A stretch of DNA of 8,605 bases from Candidatus Cloacimonas sp. SDB (GTDB lineage: Bacteria; Cloacimonadota; Cloacimonadia; Cloacimonadales; TCS61): the NCBI GenBank assembly GCA_001412425.1, contig LKUH01000493.1, positions 1-8,605 on the forward strand, in the 5' to 3' direction. Positions within the stretch are counted from its first letter, which is position 1. Each line of letters begins with the position of its first letter. Shown piece by piece: positions 5,444 to 8,605 of the stretch. The notes under the pieces were generated by a model. That model saw only the letters and a list, made by a program, of their open reading frames with translations, made no database searches and was not told the DNA's origin. A program made the position numbers and the translations under genes.

Positions 5444-8443
5444 TTATTTTAACAAGATCATTTTCTTGTATTTTACTCCTTCATCATGTTTCAATTTTAA
5501 GAAATATATTCCGGAAGAAGTTGGTAATCCGGAAGAATCAACGCCGTTCCATTTAGCAGAATGATTTCCTTTAGCCAGATAATGATCAATCAAAGTTTTA
5601 ACTTTTTGCCCCTTAAGATTAAAAACTGATAATTCTACTTCAGAATCTTTTGCTAAAGCAAACTTGATCTCAGTTTCGGGATTAAATGGATTCGGGTAAA
5701 TTGCCAGAGTTAAGACAGGTTCTGCAATCTCGTTGTCTGTATCAGGAGTGATGCCGGCAATGGAACCTTTTATGAGATACAGACTCCTTGAATTATTCGG
5801 TGTATCTTCTCCGGTATATAGAAATATGTAGAGAGAATCGCTTTCATCAAAAGTTAAAATCAGCTCTGCATAATTATCCAGGAAAATATTTTCTAGCATC
5901 TCCGGCATCCATTGCACCTCATTTTCCAGCAGATCATTTTCGGAAGAATAATTTAATGAAATATAAGGGGGAATTTCCCAATACTTAAGGTTTGCATACA
6001 TTTTCACCCCATCGTGAGAAATATTAAAATCGTACATATTTGGGGAACATTGCTCATAATAAATACCACTGAAGTCATCATTGTTCAGGTCGTATTTATC
6101 TACAACAGTTTCGTAAAATGAATGTTTACCACAGAAGTAAAAAACATTATCCTGGGATAAATTTGCAGATTTATAGAACATAGAACTGGTATTATTTAAA
6201 TTCATATAGATATTGGTAATAAAATCAAATTGCTGTCCATCATCATTTGATTCAAATAATATTATTCTTTCAAAATTGTCCTGAAGTGAAAGAATTACCT
6301 TATCTTCATTTTCAGTAAAATAAGTTCTGTCAACATTGAACATGATCTCATCATAAAGCTCGTAAGGTTCATCAAAACTTACACCACCATTCATTGAATT
6401 TGTTATGATTAATTTGCGATCGTTATAATATCCGTTCATTAAAGGAAAATCTGGTAATTCATTTACAAGAAAACGTGAATCGTAATGATAATTTTTTGCA
6501 TAACCAGTAGAAGGATGATCGCCATCATATTGATAATTCCCAATATCCCATTCATTACCGTCATGATTATAGGGATCGCAACCTGACCTGTGTACAAAAC
6601 CTCGTCGACGCTGGATCATCGAGCCGTAAAGATGGATGTATCCTCTCTCGTAAGCAATATCTTCTGCTGATTCAGGCCAGACCGGATTATACCAGGGCAG
6701 ATCGGTACCATAGGGAACTTGAAATTGATATTCCGGATCTCCCATACTGTTGTTGGGATAGGAATATATATAGTCATTACTTTCGTAGGGATAGCCACAG
6801 GGATAAGCTGTTGGTGGATTATTGCCGTGCAGGATGAATTCCTCGTATTCAGTCGGTACAATACTACTGACCGGATAAATGTATTTGTGAAGATCAATAA
6901 AAGTGTATATTGTGTCAGCACCGGTATAAGGGCTGATTCCAAAAAAATCAGGTGTTGAGCCATGGGGATGCTGATATTCGTAGCTGAAAATGCCATCATA
7001 GTGACAGGACATTACACCATATTCTAAGGTATCACCTTTACCAATTGCCGCATAAGCTCCATACAGGTAGATATCATTGCAGTTGACTTCTACTAATTCT
7101 CCGTCCCAGGGATCAATATGTTTATATTTAACTAAAATCTGTTCCTCAGAAACCAAACCAAAAAAGTCTGTAGAATTGGGATTATCCTCATCATCGGGGG
7201 GAACTCCTGGTAAAGTATTTGCATAAACTATATCGCCTGTTATGAAGACAGTATCCGCACAACCCCAGGTCTGCTTTCCACTGATTTCACCTTCAATCCA
7301 TAATTCACTCTCTACCCAGACAGATTGATCATAAATTGTACCGGAAGGACCTTCAATCCAGTTCATTTCATAAACAGGAACAGTATTTGTATGGATGTGT
7401 TCTGCATCCTCAAACCAGTTACCACCTGAATCAATGATCGCCTGAGCTGTCTCGGCATCATGAGGATACCAGCTATAAACCTTAAAGCTGTCAATACGAC
7501 TTAACTCACGATATCCTAACCTGGAATCATAACCAGAACAATTAATTTTAACATAAACAACATCTGCATCAAATGTTTCAAACGGACGCAGCCCATTCTC
7601 CCTTATCTCAACTGCTGTTTCAGGAAGCTCCACAGGTTCAACAAGTTCTTCCCAACCTGGATCACCACCTCGAAAGATCTGATCTATAGGCGCTCCAGAA
7701 TCCTCTAATCTCACTCCAGTGGGATATTTACGAAAAATACCTGCAGTAGTCACTGGTCCCCAGAAGGTTGGCCAGCCGTTATTAGAACCACCACCCGCCT
7801 GTTGAATCCAGATATCATCATTGGAATGGACAGGACCATAAAGTACATCGGGTCCCCAGAATTTAAGAAGTCCTGCTTCATTTCCACCATCCTCATTCAC
7901 ACTTCTTTCTTTTTCAGTAAAATACTGAAATACTGAGAATTGGTTCACATTAATTGAATCTGCCTGCTGGTAGGACAGGGTCAATATATCATTTTTTTCG
8001 ATCAGATGGATTTCGTCGGAAATATTTTCTGTGACCAGCTGAATGTCAAAATTTTCTGCATTCTCATCAGAAAGGGCTCGATAAAGGTTTTTAATATCAT
8101 TTTCAAATCTGGTGTAAACTATGATCAATGATCCATCATCCATAATTTCGATCACTGGTTCTTCAAGCCAGGGATATTGATCCGCTGTCCCAATGATATC
8201 TATTACAGTTTTCTGATAAGTATAACCATTATCATTTGAACTAAATAAACATATCTTCGAGTTGTCATCCAGATAATCATATTCCTTGCAAGCAATATAG
8301 ATTTCTGAGCCAGATATTTTTACAGCTTCTCTTCCCGCAAGTTGGATTAAATCTTCACCATCGCTTATTAAAATTACTTCGAAATTCTGGCAGAAAATAT
8401 TAAGAGTCACTAATACAAACAAAAATACAAACAACTTGCTCAT
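5444..8443 (-). CDS. Secreted β-propeller (BNR/Asp-box) protein with a large central insert and a C-terminal type IX-type sorting domain
   Basis: The 999-residue product begins with a signal peptide (1-18, cleavage likely after IFC18; the -1 Phe argues against a lipobox). Residues about 20-171 and 672-895 look like parts of one β-propeller. Asp-box motifs are SNDNGYTY (69-76), SMNGGVSF (683-690) and SNDDGQQF (732-739). Between them, about 172-671, lies a Gly/Trp/Tyr/Pro-rich region without Asp boxes, containing YGPVHSNDDIW (202-212), QRRRGFVHRSG (611-621) and a Tyr/Asp-rich stretch (638-657). The C-terminus (about 914-999) carries YPNPFNPETEIKF and an Ig-like fold ending in KKMILLK, the type A sorting domain that directs secretion to or beyond the outer membrane. 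Start ATG 8443 has GGGAGG at 8448-8453. No glycosidase residues can be assigned, so I do not call it a sialidase. Its role at the surface is unknown; the architecture call is confident for the two ends and moderate for the insert. Confidence 0.82.
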   Translation of the reverse strand: MSKLFVFLFVLVTLNIFCQNFEVILISDGEDLIQLAGREAVKISGSEIYIACKEYDYLDDNSKICLFSSNDNGYTYQKTVIDIIGTADQYPWLEEPVIEIMDDGSLIIVYTRFENDIKNLYRALSDENAENFDIQLVTENISDEIHLIEKNDILTLSYQQADSINVNQFSVFQYFTEKERSVNEDGGNEAGLLKFWGPDVLYGPVHSNDDIWIQQAGGGSNNGWPTFWGPVTTAGIFRKYPTGVRLEDSGAPIDQIFRGGDPGWEELVEPVELPETAVEIRENGLRPFETFDADVVYVKINCSGYDSRLGYRELSRIDSFKVYSWYPHDAETAQAIIDSGGNWFEDAEHIHTNTVPVYEMNWIEGPSGTIYDQSVWVESELWIEGEISGKQTWGCADTVFITGDIVYANTLPGVPPDDEDNPNSTDFFGLVSEEQILVKYKHIDPWDGELVEVNCNDIYLYGAYAAIGKGDTLEYGVMSCHYDGIFSYEYQHPHGSTPDFFGISPYTGADTIYTFIDLHKYIYPVSSIVPTEYEEFILHGNNPPTAYPCGYPYESNDYIYSYPNNSMGDPEYQFQVPYGTDLPWYNPVWPESAEDIAYERGYIHLYGSMIQRRRGFVHRSGCDPYNHDGNEWDIGNYQYDGDHPSTGYAKNYHYDSRFLVNELPDFPLMNGYYNDRKLIITNSMNGGVSFDEPYELYDEIMFNVDRTYFTENEDKVILSLQDNFERIILFESNDDGQQFDFITNIYMNLNNTSSMFYKSANLSQDNVFYFCGKHSFYETVVDKYDLNNDDFSGIYYEQCSPNMYDFNISHDGVKMYANLKYWEIPPYISLNYSSENDLLENEVQWMPEMLENIFLDNYAELILTFDESDSLYIFLYTGEDTPNNSRSLYLIKGSIAGITPDTDNEIAEPVLTLAIYPNPFNPETEIKFALAKDSEVELSVFNLKGQKVKTLIDHYLAKGNHSAKWNGVDSSGLPTSSGIYFLKLKHDEGVKYKKMILLK
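5447..5710 (-). other. C-terminal sorting (T9SS type A/FlgD-Ig-like) domain of the secreted protein
   Basis: Residues about 912-999 of the 999-residue protein. It begins with the YPNPFNPETEI linker (916-926), continues through LSVFNLKGQKVKTL (938-951), then a Lys-Gly-x-His turn, W965-N-G, and SSGIYFLKL (976-984), ending with basic KYKKMILLK. This order is the standard type A sorting domain, normally cleaved or anchored at the cell surface by the type IX machinery. The machinery itself is not in the window. Confidence 0.85.
6431..7927 (-). other. Nested segment interrupting the β-propeller of the secreted protein
   Basis: Residues about 173-671 of the 999-residue protein; both boundaries are approximate. 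The propeller strand ILTLSYQQAD (153-162) before it and DRKLIITNSMNGGVSF (675-690) after it would make a continuous blade if the segment were removed. Its motifs (YFTEKE, YGPVHSND with WPTFWGPVTTAG, then SMIQRRRGFVHRSG and YAKNYHYDSRF) resemble a stand-alone family I remember from Cloacimonadota-type genomes that normally has its own N-terminal membrane helix, absent here. By hand count GC is about 43% here, against about 27-34% in flanking parts of the same gene. No clear target-site duplication was found. Confidence 0.55.
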
Positions 8444-8475
8444 AAAGCCTCCCTAAAGTCAAAAAACTTTCTCCA

Positions 8476-8605
8476 TCAAAAAAATGAATTTATAGCAACA
8501 ACCAGAACAATAATGCCACTGACGGCATAAAAATATCCAGGATTTTTCAAAGCTAAGATATCATCTGATTTTAAAGTACTCGAAATCTGAGAAATCAATG
8601 ATTTA
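8476..8605 (-). CDS. C-terminal end of an unidentified gene with a terminal membrane helix (partial, runs off the window)
   Basis: Of the three minus-strand frames at the right edge, only this one is open. It gives 42 codons to a TGA at 8478-8476. The residues are a polar stretch containing SSTLKSDDILALKNPG, followed by YFYAVSGIIVLVVAINSFF, which looks like a single C-terminal membrane segment with almost no tail. The gene ends 32 bp before ATG 8443 of the secreted 999-residue protein, so the two may share a transcript. The start and most of the protein lie outside the window, and I do not recognise the family. Shortness makes the call moderate. Confidence 0.55.
   Translation of the reverse strand, partial: KSLISQISSTLKSDDILALKNPGYFYAVSGIIVLVVAINSFF

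Noticed and set aside
6616..6999. Alternative minus-strand open frame of 127 codons inside the insert
   Set aside because: It is a shifted frame of the 999-residue gene, whose main frame carries the motifs. It could have hinted at a frameshift, but the main frame is continuous.
6400..7960. Target-site duplication flanking the nested segment (GTTCATTAA near 6434 and GTTCACATTAA near 7942)
   Set aside because: The match needs a 2-base gap and is in AT-rich DNA; it is too weak to claim a mobile insertion.
5444..8443. Sialidase annotation from the Asp boxes
   Set aside because: Asp boxes are structural repeats found in many propellers; no arginine triad or other catalytic set could be assigned.

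Overview
The window looks like an ordinary chromosomal stretch of a low-GC, Gram-negative bacterium with an outer membrane. The support is an outer-membrane-type β-barrel ending in Phe and a secreted 999-residue protein ending in a YPNPFNP-type C-terminal sorting domain of the kind exported by type IX secretion. That C-terminus, and the style of the central segment of the same protein, resemble what I remember from candidate phylum Cloacimonadota. Related FCB-group lineages (Marinimicrobia, Ignavibacteria and similar) are possible. This assignment is inference.

Region 1 (44-1658, + strand) is a two-gene phospholipid module. A diacylglycerol-kinase-like lipid kinase is broken by an in-frame TAA at codon 52, upstream of its GGDGT motif. 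It is followed after 19 bp by a PlsC-type acyltransferase in which the usual HX4D motif reads HX4E. In intact form the two enzymes would both make phosphatidic acid.

Region 2 (1774-3180, + strand) is a two-gene unit. It holds a DUF1295/steroid-5-alpha-reductase-like multi-spanning membrane protein and, 12 bp downstream, a small outer-membrane β-barrel that appears to have lost a central group of strands. The unit converges on region 3 across a 74-bp gap.

Region 3 (5241 down to 3255, - strand) is a three-gene operon with overlapping start and stop codons. It encodes an ArsR-type repressor without the usual metal-site residues, an ABC-2 ATPase and an ABC-2 permease. Upstream of the repressor lie a TTGACA-type promoter and a 30-bp near-perfect inverted repeat covering the -10 region, a good candidate for an autoregulatory operator controlling the exporter.

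Region 4 (8605 down to 5444, - strand) starts with the last 42 codons of a gene ending in a membrane helix. The 999-residue secreted protein follows. Its outer parts look like one β-propeller with Asp-box (BNR) repeats. That propeller is interrupted by about 500 residues of a different, Gly/Trp/Tyr/Pro-rich sequence with higher GC, resembling a family I remember as a stand-alone surface or pilus-associated protein. This nested architecture is the most unusual thing in the window.

No RNA genes, CRISPR arrays, insertion sequences or phage genes were seen, and no gene-free stretch exceeds about 200 bp.
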